Counted from the stretch's first letter, positions 14,301 to 27,588 are shown. The stretch is 64,000 nucleotides of DNA from Patagioenas fasciata (GCF_037038585.1 NC_092520.1:116718501-116782500), one strand, 5' to 3'. Notes: generated from the letters alone by a model not told the origin. Numbers and translations: made by a program.

Positions 14301-16831
14301 TGCTGCTACTTCTTCCTTCAATCAACTGTATTTTCAAATTTTGGGGCACAATCATAAGGGACATTTTTCCCTAAATGTACAAATAGATTACTTCTCACTC
14401 CCATGATGTTAGAAGGAGGGCAGGCCAAGGAAAATATAAAGAACACAACTGAATAAAAAATTCTGCTTTGCATTCATGAACAGTTTATAAGAATAAAATC
14501 TTGCCACTGATTGTCTAGTTACAATCAAGATGCACATCCCAAGTGGAACTAGTAAAAACTCTATGACCATAGCAATAAAGCTGCAGAAACAATACAAATC
14601 AGGCAGTAAGGAAAAATGACTCTGCAAAGCAAAGTGTTCATAGCCTTCTTGGGAAGTTTTACTCTAGGCTGGTTTGAAATACAGAGAAGGGAAAAAGCTA
14701 AAAATATCAAAAGAGAAACAATAAAAAAATTTGTATTGGGAGAAAAATATTCTCATTTCACAATACCAAGGAGAAAATGCCCTGCAAAAGAAATATGAAA
14801 TCCTGACTAAAAAATATATGTAGATCGTAAAAATTGGACTGTCTAGAAGCATCTACTATCATGCAGGGATGAAGACAAATGGAAAAAGAAATAATTACAA
14901 ATAGATGAAAAATGTTGGGATAAAACTGCATAGAAACGAAGATATCTATAACAGGGTCCAGTGAAACTTGGATGAGAAATCAGCTTTTAAAAGCAAATTT
15001 TCCTCTTCAGGATACACAAAAAACACTTAAATTGCAAAGAGATATTTAGTCATGATAATTCATACTTCTCACAGGCAATTTTAGAGTGTTGAATCTAAGG
15101 TCAAGGCACAGAACAGCCCAAACTAGAAGAACTCAATGGACAAAATCAAGGTCTTGGAAAACCTCAAGCAACTAAATTAAGGTCACCTATGACACCTTGA
15201 TTCAGGCTTCCACTATAACATCAGCATTTGCATGGATATTGTTATGTGCTCATTATTATTTTGTGACATTCAGTGAATAATTGCGGTACCCAGAGTAGAT
15301 AGTGTTCACTTAATAGAAAGTGAGACACTAATTTTTCAAATCCTCCAGTTGCAGTGAAAATGAAATTTAAGGTGCTGCGATGACACTCGCCTCCATTAAC
15401 AAGAGCAGGCCCATGCAACCAGGTCTTGTGATCACACAAATAAAGGTAATACAATAGCATAAGAGGCAAGCCTCTATCTGGTATTTCTTAATTTTGGGTG
15501 CTTGGAAACTTCGTATTTCCTTAATGTGTCCTTCTATGTATGTATATTCTAAACCATAAACTGAAGTAAACCAAAATAAAAGAGAAACTCTTGTATCATG
15601 GTGATGGTCTGTATAGGTTGTCAGTAGAATCAGAAACTACAACAGAGGGTTGATGACACTCAAGGAGTATCTTTTTCAGGCCTGATTTCTGAATAGGAGC
15701 ATGTGCCTGTGGTCACAGAGCCTTTTGCAGTCTTCATCCACATTTTTCCATATTATCCAATTTGTTCCACACCAGGCTTTTCCCCATGGGTTACCTGTTT
15801 TTTCCCTTTTTCATTTGTCTTGACTGCACAATGATGATTTCCTCCTTTCAGCATCTCATTCCCACAGTTTGTCCATCTTATCTCGATACTTCACTAATAA
15901 CCAGATTCACCCCTGATGATCCCAGCTTCCAAGTTTGGGTTCTTCCCTGTACTGTCCCATTTTCTGTTGAGCTGCGTGTCACAGCCTCCTCCCTCACTTT
16001 CAGCTGACAGTCCAGGATTATCAACCTCTATACCTGAGGCAGGAATTCAGAGAGATTTTCATAAATAGATCCTCTGGTTCAGGGAAGAGGGCAAATTTAG
16101 AAGCCTCTCTCTCTTCACCTACTCTACAGGATTTTAAAACAAAATGGCTTTGTAACTTGCAAGCCTAATTTTAGGTAGTACATATTAATACATCACCAAA
16201 GTGCCTGGGCAGTTACAGCAGTGATGAGAGTTCCTTTATTTATTCCAGGATTCAATCTTAATTTTTTACTGATGAAATCTAAGAAATCCACCCAGCGGTT
16301 GTATACAACAGTTCTTCAAAACTTAAAATGGTTGGATTTCAAAAAGGATAGCCAAAGATGACAGAAACTTAGCACAGTGGGCTACCTCTATTTTCACAAG
16401 CAAATGTTCAAAAAGAAGGAACATTCTGACTATTTCTATTGTACCTGAACAATCAACCAAACATACAGACTGAGTTGCCTATAAGAAATAGATTTTACAT
16501 CAATTTAATGATACATCTTTTCTCACTCCTTCTCACATCCTGGTACTAATAAGTGCATCAATTTTAAAGAGACTCAGTTATGTTATCGCAAAAATAAATA
16601 TCCCTAAAGTTTTCTTCTACATAACAGAAATTAATGGGAAGTCTATTCTAGACAAGTATCTTAGTATGATCATTCACAACATCTTATAAGAGTACATTAA
16701 TACACCCTTGTTTGCGTAAAGACTGCCACTGTGTGCAACTTTCATTTTGCTATTTATTCAGAGCAAATCAACAATTTGTGTGGCATTGCACTTTGCAGTT
16801 TTATTTTCCATTAGTAATGCAATGCTTACTG

Positions 16832-16874
16832 CTGTTTTATGTTGTTTTGTTTGTTTGTTTGGTAGTGTTTTTTT
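16832..16874 (+). repeat. GTTT simple repeat tract
   Basis: Imperfect TTTG repeats followed by a T run on the + strand. It lies inside a short open frame that has no other coding feature and is not annotated as a gene. Confidence 0.85.
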
Positions 16875-17992
16875 GCAAGAAGTATTGAAATTTGAAAAGT
16901 GTTTGGGTGACACCTATTTTTCAGGTGCAAAGTTCTAAAGTATCTTGTAGTCAGGCAGCATCACTGAACATTCAATATTAGAACCATAAAAACCGCTTAC
17001 AGAAAAAACCTGGCTAGCAGCTCTGACCCTCTCTAAAAGCAGATGATGACCTGAATGGGCTATGAAATCATTGTATTCATTATAACACTGGCTATGTGTT
17101 AGTGGCTTCCACTGTACAAGGCTAGGTCATGAGTGGTGACTTCTCTATAATTCATGAATGCATTGATTTGACAGAGAGAAGTAAAGAAAATTTTCTTTTA
17201 ACATTGGAAAAAAAGTAAGATAAGGAATGGTGTAGCACTCAAATTTCCCAAGCATTTTCTCGAAAGTCACTCTCTTTTCAACATTTAAGGTGGGTGTGTT
17301 TTTTTTATTTAGAACATTATCTGATTACCAAAGGTATATTTTCATTTGGATTTATTCATTTATTTATGTTAATTTCTGCATTTGTTCTCAGTGATTCAAA
17401 TAAGATTGATAACATATCACTCACAAGGATAAAAGCTTATGAGTCAATTATAGTGAGAATTTATAACCTGAATCTGAAAGAAGGCACTCAAGTGGAAATT
17501 ATTTTATTTTAAATTGTTAGCATCAATCTGAACTCATATAATTACCGAAATTTTCAAATACTATGATGTAGCTGAGCTATGTGATTTCGTATTACACACG
17601 CAGTGTATTTTCCATCTTATTATCTGTTTTCTAGAGATCATACACTAAATCCTGTAATCCAGTGATCCAGTATAAAAACTGGTAAAGTGTAATGAGGGAT
17701 AAATCATTCATGCTTGTGCCGTTACATTTCCCATGTACTGAACCAAATCTTCAGCTTCCCAATCCTAACAGGGTCCAGCTGTAGGTTACCAGTTTGATGC
17801 TAGTTTGTAGCTCTACTCTTAGCCACATACAACCCATTCGGGGGTCAAAATTCTCTCCAAAGTCCAAGCTGTTACTGTCATTAATTTAAAAGAACTCTGG
17901 AAATGTCACAATGGCATAAGAACAAAAAAGTTAATGAGTCCACCTCCCTCTACTGAGGCAGACTAGACCATTCTTACTAGAAGTTCATCTAG

Positions 17993-18582
17993 AGTCATAG
18001 AATCATTTACATTGGAAGAGACCCTCAAAATCATCAAGTTCAACCATAACCTAACTCCAGCACTAAACCATGTCCCTAAGGATGTCATCTACACATCATT
18101 TGAACATCTCCAGGGATGATGACTCAACCACTTCCCTGGGCAGCCTGTTCCAATGCCTGACAACCCTTTGCATGGAGAAATTTTTCCTAATATCCAATCT
18201 TAATCTTCCCTGGAGCAACTTGAGACCATTCCCCCCATCCTATCACTTGCTACTTGGGCGAAGAGACTGGCATGCACCTCACTACAACCTCCTTCCAGGT
18301 AGTTGTAGAGAGCGATAAGGTCTCCCCTCAGCCTCCTTTTTTCCAGGCTGAACAGCCCCAGTTCCCTCAGTCACTTCTCACCAGACCTGTGCTCCAGACC
18401 CCTCAACAGCTTCGTTGACCTTCTCTGAACTCTCTCCAGTATCTCAATGTCTTTCTTGTCATGAGGGGCCCAGAACTGAACACAGGATTCAAGGTGGGGC
18501 CTCGCCAGCACCGAGTACAGTGGAATGATCATTTCTCTAGTCCTGCTGGCCACACTATTCTTGATGCACACCAGGATGGACT
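17993..18582 (-). mobile_element. CR1 LINE, 5'-truncated 3' end including the end of ORF2
   Basis: The element reads on the - strand. Its 3' end is at the left, where the reverse complement ends in the ATGATTCTATGAC-type terminus typical of CR1. The - strand frame at 18371-18571 gives the C-terminal reverse-transcriptase-protein block of CR1 ORF2: residues [14 protein letters not shown] followed by [13 protein letters not shown]. In this frame a TGA at 18371-18373 sits where an arginine codon is expected, as CpG decay of CGA to TGA would produce. The same reading then resumes ([18 protein letters not shown]), so the copy is inactive. CR1 elements are normally 5'-truncated, which fits the roughly 590-bp length. 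It abuts an older CR1-like remnant on its right. Confidence 0.93.
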
Positions 18583-18759
18583 CTCTTTCAAAGCCTCAAA
18601 TAACAGAAGTACTATTTTTACACTAGCCAGCTTGTCCATTTTATTGTCAATGTGTTTTGAATATTATCTTTTTGCATTTAACTTGAACTCTCCTGTTGCA
18701 AATTCAGCCAATGTTGTCCTTGTGCTCCAGTGGACATGTAAGATAACTGAATACCACTA

Positions 18760-19240
18760 TGTAACAACCTGTATATACTGGAGGAGTATCCTTTAACAGT
18801 CTTATTCTTCTAGACTAAGCTAACTCAATGCTTTCAAAATGTCCGCAGAGATCATATTGCCTAAATCTTTTAGCATTTTTAGCTCTATACTGAACTCTTT
18901 GTCACTTGCCTACATCTTTCATACAGAGCAATTCCTAAAATTAGACACATCATTTTAGTTGAGGTCTCACTAGATCTAGAAAAAGCAGAATAATTACTAC
19001 CTGTGGTATGTATAGCACAACTGCTAATACCCTCTAGAATGAAATTTGCATTTTTAACCACATCACACCGTTAATTTACATTTATTGTGTTGCTGTATGC
19101 AATATCTCCAAAATACTTTTCTGTAATTCTTCTGCCTCAGAAGTGATTCTCTATTTTGTATTTATAGTTGTATATTTTATTTTGACCCCCAAATGCCTTG
19201 ATATGCATTACCTAACAGCACTTTGAAATTGCTAAATCTC
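18760..19240 (-). mobile_element. Ancient, highly diverged CR1/L3-like LINE remnant
   Basis: The + strand shows degraded versions of phrases usual in antisense copies of old amniote CR1/L3 elements, in the right order: GTAACAACCT near 18761, CTTCTAGACTAA-like text, TTAGACACAT near 18940, GAGGTCTCACTAG near 18961, CACATCACACCGTTAA near 19060, then CTATTTTGTATTTATAG and AGCACTTTGAAATTG. Divergence is heavy, with many substitutions and gaps, so no reading frame survives. It is in the same orientation as the younger CR1 at 17993-18582. Assignment rests on recognising the order of the motifs, not on an alignment. Confidence 0.6.
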
Positions 19241-20500
19241 CTTTGTTGAAATATGCTTCTATCAGTCTTGATCCCCCTCTTCCATTCATGCATCCTCTTC
19301 CTAGAATACCAGATACATCATAATCACACCAACATGTCTTCTGTCTTTGAATTTTCACGTGGTATTTTCTGGCTAGCTAGAATCACACCTAAAACTGCTA
19401 GTACTAACCACTAATTCAAGTAAAAATATTGTGTCCATCTGACAAGTTGTTATTCCTTGTGTGAAAACCAAACTTACTCTTCCAAAAATACAATATTAAT
19501 TAAAACCACGTACTACAAGTCTGTTATTTCAAGGCATTACATAGCTACACAAAAATAGCTTCATCCACCTACTCCTTATTTTTGGCAGTTTACAGTAAAT
19601 CCTTAGCATTAAATTAACCTTATTCTTTTCTCCTTTCATCTTCGCCCAAGTATCCAACCACCCTGCCTCCTCCTGAACTTCAGAGCAGGTATGTGCACAT
19701 TCTTGATCCACAGAGCAACAGCTTCCTGTGTTTTTCCTTCAGCATGGGCAGGGTTTCACCCTATATTTATACTAGACATAAGCATTGTAACTATTTCACA
19801 TAAATGTTGACTTACATCCTGAAGCCTCAAAACTTGCCTGGGTACTTTTCAGAGAAAACAAAGGATGACCTGTAGTAGCGACCTGCATGTGTACCAGCCC
19901 AAGAACAACGCAGACAAGAAGTGCATGTAAGGAGAAGCTGGCTGAGTAGGGACTAGAATGGATGAACATAAAAAGGCAGTATTTTATTAACACAACAAAA
20001 TGCCACATAACATAGTCAAGCGAATAAATGAGAAAAATCTGTAACAGCCTTATAATTATAATGTAAATTGAGATTAATAATAGTAGAAATACTCATCCCT
20101 CTTCTAATCAACAAATAGTAGATTATAGGGTAATTAGTAGGGAATTTATATATGATTATTAGGCTCTAGATCACATGGTGACTAATTATAGTAGCAATCT
20201 GAAGGCACACTAATGCACATGAAATCATCTGGCAAAAAGTACATAAATTAAAGATGTAGCACAGCCTAGAATTGTGTACATGATCAAACATGGACATAAA
20301 TATAACAAAATATTTTTTATCGTTTATTCATTTATCCAAAATAATGAAAAGTGAGGCATCTAAGTAATATTTTTAATAACCACAAGGCAGATTATCAGCA
20401 CAAGATTTAGTAGAAAATAATGTTCATGATTTATTGAATGACCATGTCCACAAAAGTATCTGTATCTGTTTCATTAATTTGGAAAAAGGACAATTCAGAG

Positions 20501-20531
20501 AAAATTTGAAAATTTGAAATTTGAAAATTTG
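20501..20531 (+). repeat. Short tandem repeat of AAAATTTG
   Basis: Four tandem copies of an 8-bp unit, the third lacking one A (8+8+7+8 bases). Each unit contains the self-complementary core AAATTT. No known function. Confidence 0.9.
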
Positions 20532-21812
20532 TATGACCAACACATAGTATTTTTGTGACTGCCACTCCTAATCAATTCCAGTGAGCAATGTATAAGACAA
20601 TTTCTGTCCTTTCAAATGAGAGCACATCCTGGACTACTTAAAAACAATGTAAATTCTTCCTGAATATGTAAAAATAAAATTTATCAAATTTTCTAACTCA
20701 ACCAAATATAAAACTGCCTTCCTACGATCACACAGGGACACCAATACTATGATTTTCTGATGTGGTAGGATATGCAGCAACTGTCTTGGGTGAAACTGCC
20801 AGAGACTGAGTATTAATGAAATTCAGACCTTAATTTAGGAAGCAAAAGTGAATTTTCAGTCTTAAGTTTAGACAGGCTTAAAAACAATCCTCTGAAGACA
20901 TTACCATAAAGCACTTTTTTAGTATCATTATTTTAAAACAATGGTAATTTATTTCCTGGGAAAATCAGAAGACTAGATAATTCCTGTGCAACAGAAAACA
21001 TTTGTACAGCCACTGTCACATCCACTCCTTCATTTATCAATGCTTGTTTTCACTGCAATCCAAAACAATAACAATGATCTTTAAAATTGATAGAAAGTCT
21101 GTAACAGGCACAAAAAGAGAGCAAGAGAGTTAATGGAACAGAGCATACACTCAGCAGAATGCAATTAGAAGAACAGAAAAGTCAGACGCTAGTAAAAAGA
21201 ATAGAGTGTGGGAGAAAGAACACATAATGAGAAATAACATTGAAAGAGTGCAGACCATACCCCTGTAGCTGCCTAAACCAACCTGACTTTTAAGTTCTGG
21301 TTATAAATGCTAAACAAGATCAAAAGAAATTGTACTCAAGTGAACAATTTGACATAATGTGCTTCATGCTTGTATTAATAAGGACCTGGGAATGTGCTAG
21401 AGAACATTAAACTGTCCAGTGCTGCTTAGCTCTATGGAAGATGCTTCAGAACGTGTTGCTTACACAAAACCTGAATGATCAGTTCTCATAAACTGTGAAG
21501 ACCACTTATAGAATCGGAACATATATCACTTGGTGTGTGAATCTTCCATTACTCAAGGAAGAAATTTTTCCTGAAACTCTAGAACTGCCTGATTTCGAGA
21601 GCCAGCACGGGAGGGAGACCTGGCATATACAGCTCTTCCCCCTGCAGCACAGAAGACTGGCTTTGTTGTCCCTCTGGCATCATCCAGCCTTCTTAAGCAG
21701 GTGCAGAAATGTCATGGGTCAAGGAATCACACAGAGAAGAAGAAATGGCTACTGAGTAACCCATTTTCTAGAGCTAGTGATGCAGGGATGAAAAGCAGAG
21801 CTGTTCTCAACC

Positions 21813-21855
21813 TCAAAAAAAAAAAAAACCAACAAACAAACAAACAGACAAAAAA
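21813..21855 (+). repeat. Poly(A) followed by CAAA repeat tract
   Basis: A run of 14 A followed by AACAAACAAACAAACAG-type units on the + strand: the complement of the GTTT tracts found elsewhere in the window. No recognisable SINE or retrocopy body precedes it. Confidence 0.85.
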
Positions 21856-23728
21856 TTAGGAAGCCTGAAGCTATTTATTTTCATTTTGTGTTAATATTTT
21901 ACACCCTCTCTGCAGGGCTTTGCTTCAGGGTCTTTGGCAGACAAAGCTTGGCAGTGAAGTGACTCCAGTACTGCTGTGAAGAGCACAGTGGGCCCAGAGG
22001 TGGAAATTGATACCTTGGGCCGTGAAATGCAGTTAAAGCAGCAGACTTTATAATGACTTAAATAGCTTATATCATACTTCGCCATCATGTTTCTCCTCTT
22101 TAGATGAATTTTTATTTCCATTTGGTTCTCACTGATATTTTCTTAAAAGCATTCCTATGCTAAGGTGACAACTACAGGGTGCAAGATCTTTAATAAATTC
22201 ACCTGGTACAACACAGAAGGAGCATCACTGCATTAGCCATCATTGCACCTGAGTTAAAAAGCCTTGCCAGTTGGGTACTTACCTGACTTCACTGCTTCCA
22301 AAATCCTGAGTGAGGATAGCTATGGACTTTGTTCCACCCTTCACTCAACAGTGACAACAAATTCTAACTTTTTCCTGGTTTGGTATCCTTTTTAGGGAAA
22401 TCCCGCTGCTGTATTTAACTTATGCTCATTTATCACCAATCACAGCAAAAAGTAATCTACCCACTAATCACCCAAAGGAAATTTTTACCAAACAGATTTT
22501 GAAAAAAAATAAGGGTTCAGCTGATAAAATAAATATATGTGAAATGGATAAGAAGGAAAACAACATAGGAAATCTGCTAGACATTTATATACCTGCAAAA
22601 TAAGCGAGAAATTGAATCATTAGGGATCAACACAATTTTAAAGATGTATGCAAGACATAAACAGACAGAAATGCCACTACAAAAGGTGAAATAGATCTAA
22701 AACAGCAGAAGGGAAGCCAGTTGTAAATGAGAATGAGTAAAATCTAGCAGAAATTGTTACATGATTTACAGAAATGAAAATTAGATGGAATGGAGAGTAA
22801 GTTTGTAGGCTACTAAACAACAAAAGGTAATGAGAGCTCCAAACCAAACTGTTTATATTCCAAAATGATGAAATAGACGAATGATGGGGAGAAATATGGA
22901 GAAGTAGAAATATTAAATACCTCATGAAGAAGAATAAATCCTAAGATGGGTAAGTTTAGAATGTATTTTACAGTAGCGCAAGGTGTAGTCTTCAAACTAA
23001 CAGCCATGACAGATTTCACATATTTTATATTATAAATTGTGAGATGCAATTACGAAAGAAGTAAAAGAGATTGTTAAAGACATGAAAAATAGAGATGTGA
23101 AATAATGGAAAAAGGAATGAAAAAGTGTCAAAAATCAGAAAATATAGTAGCACCTTGATATTAACTCTTGAGAAATTCATATAGAGACCTGTCCAATATT
23201 TGTTGGAATGTGTTTCAGAGGCAGATAGTAAAGAAATACAGATGATAGTAAGAAGTCAAAATTGGCAAGCTCTTTGGTTGAATTTGGCCCTAATGAGAAA
23301 TTGCAGTATTAAGATCACAACAAAACAAATAGACATTAGAATGTCAGATTTCTTTTTAAACTGCATGAGGATGGGTTCTTCCCAAATACTTGTGAGGATA
23401 AGACCAAAATAAGAAAGAAAAAAAAAGACAACAGCAAAAGATATGTCTATGTTATAAAAGGTAGATAATGCACTATAGAGATGCAAAAGAAATACGAATA
23501 CAAAATAAATCACTTCACTTGAAATCAACACATGGAGTACATTGTCAAGGACTACAGTTTAAGATTCAACTGTGAATGCAGTCTAAACAATGCTAGAAAT
23601 CACTAAAGAAAGGTTTCCCTATCTTTGTGTATTTCCTGACTATTCTCATTAATTTTGATGATCTAAATTATTCCTTAGCTAAATCAACGAATTTCATAAT
23701 TAAATGTAGATCAGTAAATGAAAGCTTC

Positions 23729-23790
23729 TTTTGGGGGGTTGGTTTGTGGTTTGTTTGTTTGTTTGTTATTTTTTTTATTTTTTTTTTTTT
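23729..23790 (+). repeat. G/T-rich tract with GTTT units and poly(T)
   Basis: The + strand reads T and G only for most of the stretch: a GGGGGG run, GGTTTGTGGTTTG, four GTTT units, then long T runs. It interrupts a short open frame that has no other coding character. Confidence 0.85.
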
Positions 23791-26700
23791 AAGAACAGTG
23801 GTCTTACAAAACAGCTTCAAATGCTGTCTAGATTCAGGAAGAAACACAGGTGTGGTGACTCCATTATATTCTGTAGTAAGTCAATGAAATAGTTTGACAA
23901 AAATACGTCTGTGAGGTCATCATCTTAGGTGAGTTTCTTCAGCTGTAGCACCATTGCACATGGTTCACATGCATCCTGACCACCTCTGCCATTTTTCTGG
24001 AAGAGCTATTTTTGCAGTTATGTCCTGACCCAAGCAAATGGTGAAGCTGAAAAAAAGCCCTCCATTACATCAGTTTTCAGCCTGAAAACTTTGCCAGGAC
24101 AATTCACTGGGTGGTTTTGCAACTGAGGGGATAAGTGGAAGCGACTGAGAGTAAAAGAAACAATCAGCTGAGGACTGCTTATCTTGGCCCAAACCCCATT
24201 TTGCCCCAGTGGCTGAGATAATAAGGCACCTGCATTTCCACCTTCATTTTGTGTGCTACTAATCTGTAAGTCTTTGCTTTGCCCACACCACACTTGCCCT
24301 TGCCTCCTCTCACTTCTGCTCACTCATGGATTACTACCAGTTCCTCACTGAGGGCACTGGGCTCTGCAACTCTGGTTTCAGTATTACGTTAGTGTAGTTA
24401 GCAGGGCTCATTCATTATTCTGTTTATGCCACAGGAATAATCTAGTCCTTCAGGAAGAAACAAAGAGAATTTTGAAGAGTGAAAATAAAACAAACAGGTA
24501 ATGTCCTGTACTCACAGAAATGGAATTTGTTCAGAAAGCTGTGTGCTATCTTGAATAAATGTGCCTGATTTCAAAATTTAAACAGCAAAAGATTCAGTGT
24601 TAGAGGAGATTTCTTAAAGAGAACAGATACAGAATGCCATTTTGCATTGTAATTCTATGCTTTTGAGAAAGTGCAAATCATAACTGTCATAGAGGCACAC
24701 AAGTAATTATCGAATGTGTCTCTAGAAGAAAAATGTTAGACCCTTAAGCAATGTTTGGTTTAAATTTGAAACATTGTGTTTCAAGTTAAAAATGTGTCAA
24801 TATAAATTCTGATTCTAGCCTAGTTTCAAAGCTCCCTGTGTTGGGTAAATGAACTACTCTGAAAATGTCTGACTTTCATTAGCATAAACCTAGATGTAAA
24901 GAGAAATACTGAAACAGACTGAAATAAGTGGTAGACTACTTTATGTTCTTGCTCACATCTTACAAAAGCAAAAATTAAAGAACAAAATAGTGAATTAACA
25001 AATTGAGTTGTTTTTTGGAGGCAACATATGAAATTCTCATGAAAGTTTTGATATGAACACTTTCTTACTGTAATGATATGAAAATTTCCTAAGTAAGGAC
25101 AGATAGATACCACCAGAAATCTTCCTGTGGTATAGCAAGAGGGCTTGAAGGCCTGCAGAGGTTGTATAGTTTTCCCCATCTTAACACAGTTCCATATTCA
25201 GACCTCACCAGGCTCCACTGCAGAGGAAGTATTCTCATGGGCTTGAATTAATGTCACAGCTTCAGCAGGAACACTTCTCAGAACAGAGGGAGACTCATGT
25301 AAAGAATAATCTCTTCAGGATATTTATATCACTGCAGTTTTATTTTGAGGTGTCTAATGCACAGTCACTTCTAATGACAACTTCTGGCATTTATGTAATA
25401 TGGGGGAACCCATTAACACATTTGGACTAACGGAAATTATTTTAATTCTTTGGAAGGCCTTAGCACAGAGATCTACATGTGTCTTTTATTCCTGCACTGC
25501 AGTGTAGGGTTAATGTGGCAAGAAATTATTTCACATTTTCAGCAAATGTATATAAAACCAAAACAGTACATTTCCAATACATTTTTTTCTTTGCATCAAT
25601 AGTTCCCCTTTTGATACTTCTAGTGCTTTGTGAAACTAAAATTTAGTACATCTTTGAAAAATAATAAACTGGGGTATTACAGAAATACTTGAACGTGAAT
25701 TTTTGAGTTTCCAGCAAACCTGTGTCACAAGTCCACCTTTTCCCTCTGTCAAATCATCACTCACTGTCAGAAACCATCAGTATGGTACTTTATTTTTATG
25801 AGGTACTCCTTGCTCTGTGCTTATTTCATGCTTTTGCATTAGTAGAAAACAATTTCACACCCCATGAAATTAGTGTTACACGTAATAAGAATATGGAATT
25901 TGGAGCTTCATTCTGCTGAATTGGCCTGATTTGGTAGAAATGGTTCTTAGAGAACCATGCCTGTAATTTAAACAGTTCAGTGAGATCAAAGGTATTTTTT
26001 TCCCTTCTTCTTTCACTCTACTCTCACCACAACTAGAGAAAACATATAAATTATAAGAGATTCAATCTAATAAAGTACCTACTGTTAAGTATGTGTTTAG
26101 GTTTTTGTTAGTCAATAAAGCACTTAAACTGACGTCAAAACATATATAAGCTTAAACCAAAGCACACACATATTTGCTTTCATGAAACAAGGCTATGGTG
26201 AGAAATACATTTTAAATTAATTTATCCCAGAAAAGCTTCAAGCTGACATCTGATTCCATTAAAATTCACTAAAGATTTTATCCTGCTCAAAATCCCTGAG
26301 TATAGTTTGGGAGATTCAATTGCCAACCTTTGAAACCTTATCTAAAGTTAAAACCTTTCTGTCAAAAAACTTTAAATATCAAAGTTGTCACATCATGTTC
26401 AGCAAATAACTACTGACAAAAATAATCTATGCTGTAATGAGACTAACATATACAAAATTTGTAATATTGCCAAATAAATGCCAGTAATGCCTTTCAAATT
26501 ATCTAGTGGTAACCACTTCTCACTGAATCTCACCAATTGTTCTTGAATAGCTTCTCAAATATGCAAGTCATCTTTGTGTTGTCTTTTTCCCCCCATCAAA
26601 ATTATAAATAAAATAATTTTGGTGGAACACCAGACTATAATGTTGAAGATCTTGAATATTTATAGTGAATGGAATATCTATCAATGTTCAGGTAAAAGTT

Positions 26701-26971
26701 ACTCCATCCCACATAACAGAGTAGAAGAATACTGAATAAACCTGAAGAAAGGTTTGATATCTCCATCTTCCAAATTAACTTTGTTACTCTACTATCTGTA
26801 ACACTACCATAAAATGATTTTCGCATATTCAGCTCTTGATTTTCTAACTTATGAAAACCTGCCTGCATATCCGTTTGTTAAGATCCTCACTCATCCTATA
26901 TGATGTCCACCGGGGACATAGGCGGGTACAGTCAGGTATTACCAACAACAGAAAAATGAGGTGGTCAGCTG

Positions 26972-27132
26972 TCACAGAATCATAGGATCATAGAATAGTT
27001 TGGGTTGGAAGGGACCTTTAAACATCATCTACTCCAAACCCCCTGCAACGAGCAGGGACATCTCTATCTAGATCAGTTTGCTCAGAGATCCATCCAGTCT
27101 GGCCTTGAAGAAACACCTCACCAGGTGTTCCC
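26972..27132 (-). mobile_element. CR1 LINE 3'-end fragment
   Basis: Antisense CR1. The + strand starts with TCACAGAATCATAGGATCATAG, the reverse complement of the CR1 terminal repeats, followed by GTTTGGGTTGGAAGGGACCT and the diverged text ending near CAGTCTGGCCTTGAAG. Wording differs from the copies at 18.0, 28.6 and 29.2 kb, so it is probably a different CR1 subfamily. Only the last 160 bp or so of the element remains; no ORF2 coding is left. Confidence 0.9.
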
Positions 27133-27520
27133 CTAGTCACCTGTACCCTAAAATTTGTACTTCTGTCTTCTGAGGGAAGCAGTTATGTCTCTTTATCACT
27201 GTTTCTTTGTTAAATCCTTGTATCCTATAACATACATTTCTTTCTGAATTACAGCAATTTTCTTCTTTTCAATATGACCCAAGTTCCAGCTGTTCAGATT
27301 CAGATACTGAAAAAACTGATGAACCCAGTTAAGTCATCACTAAAGAACGCCATCCTTCTCCCACTAATTTTAGAATTATATTTGTATCTGGAGTCTAAAT
27401 CAGCCAAAGCTTACATAAACTACAGGCAGCACAGATGCTTTGACACACACATACACAAAAGTCATGGGCTACCATATGTGCATTTATTGCCAAATAACAG
27501 TATAAATAGTCCTAAAATTA

Positions 27521-27588
27521 CATTCGGCCCTTTGAAGGCAACTGTGAGGCTGATGTGGCCCCCAGTGAAAATGAGTCTGACACCCCTG
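27521..27588 (-). mobile_element. hAT (Charlie-like) DNA transposon terminal fragment
   Basis: On the - strand the element starts with CAGGGGTGTCAGACTCATTT, then a GGGGGCCACATCAGCCTCA-like block, ending near GGGCCGAATG. This order is the familiar terminus of Charlie-type hAT elements (CAGGGGTGTC terminal inverted repeat). I could not find the opposite terminus or a matching 8-bp target duplication, so this is one end only, or a heavily deleted copy. It overlaps the end of a 109-codon open frame, which I do not regard as a gene. Confidence 0.72.

Larger units (their letters stand above)
1..17992. other. Intergenic DNA upstream of PRKX, no gene recognised
   Basis: About 18 kb of AT-rich sequence. 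The open frames here are all short (under about 100 codons), with no recognisable domain, no CpG island and no convincing set of splice sites around a coding block. I saw no tRNA or rRNA. The only structures I can support are short homopolymer or simple tracts and one 14-bp inverted repeat, listed separately. In mammals the region upstream of PRKX is a long gene-poor interval, so an empty stretch here would not be surprising; this comparison is general knowledge, not something read from the sequence. Conserved non-coding elements could be hidden here and would need a multi-species alignment. Confidence 0.6.
19241..26971. other. Intergenic DNA, no gene recognised
   Basis: No coding exon, RNA gene or clear transposon recognised. 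Composition is AT-rich, and from roughly 22.5 to 23.5 kb the + strand is noticeably rich in A and G. Open frames in this stretch are below about 120 codons, without domains, and often on both strands over the same bases. Simple tracts inside are listed separately. Confidence 0.6.

Noticed and set aside
18070-18318. Open frame with a [11 protein letters not shown] peptide, recurring on the - strand at 29145-29342
   Set aside because: The similarity between the two peptides is real, but both are antisense readings of the CR1 3' end. This is a shared repeat, not a gene family.
24826-25179. 117-codon open frame on the - strand
   Set aside because: No recognisable domain, no flanking promoter or splice signals, and AT-rich codons matching local composition. 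A frame this long is expected by chance in a window of this size.
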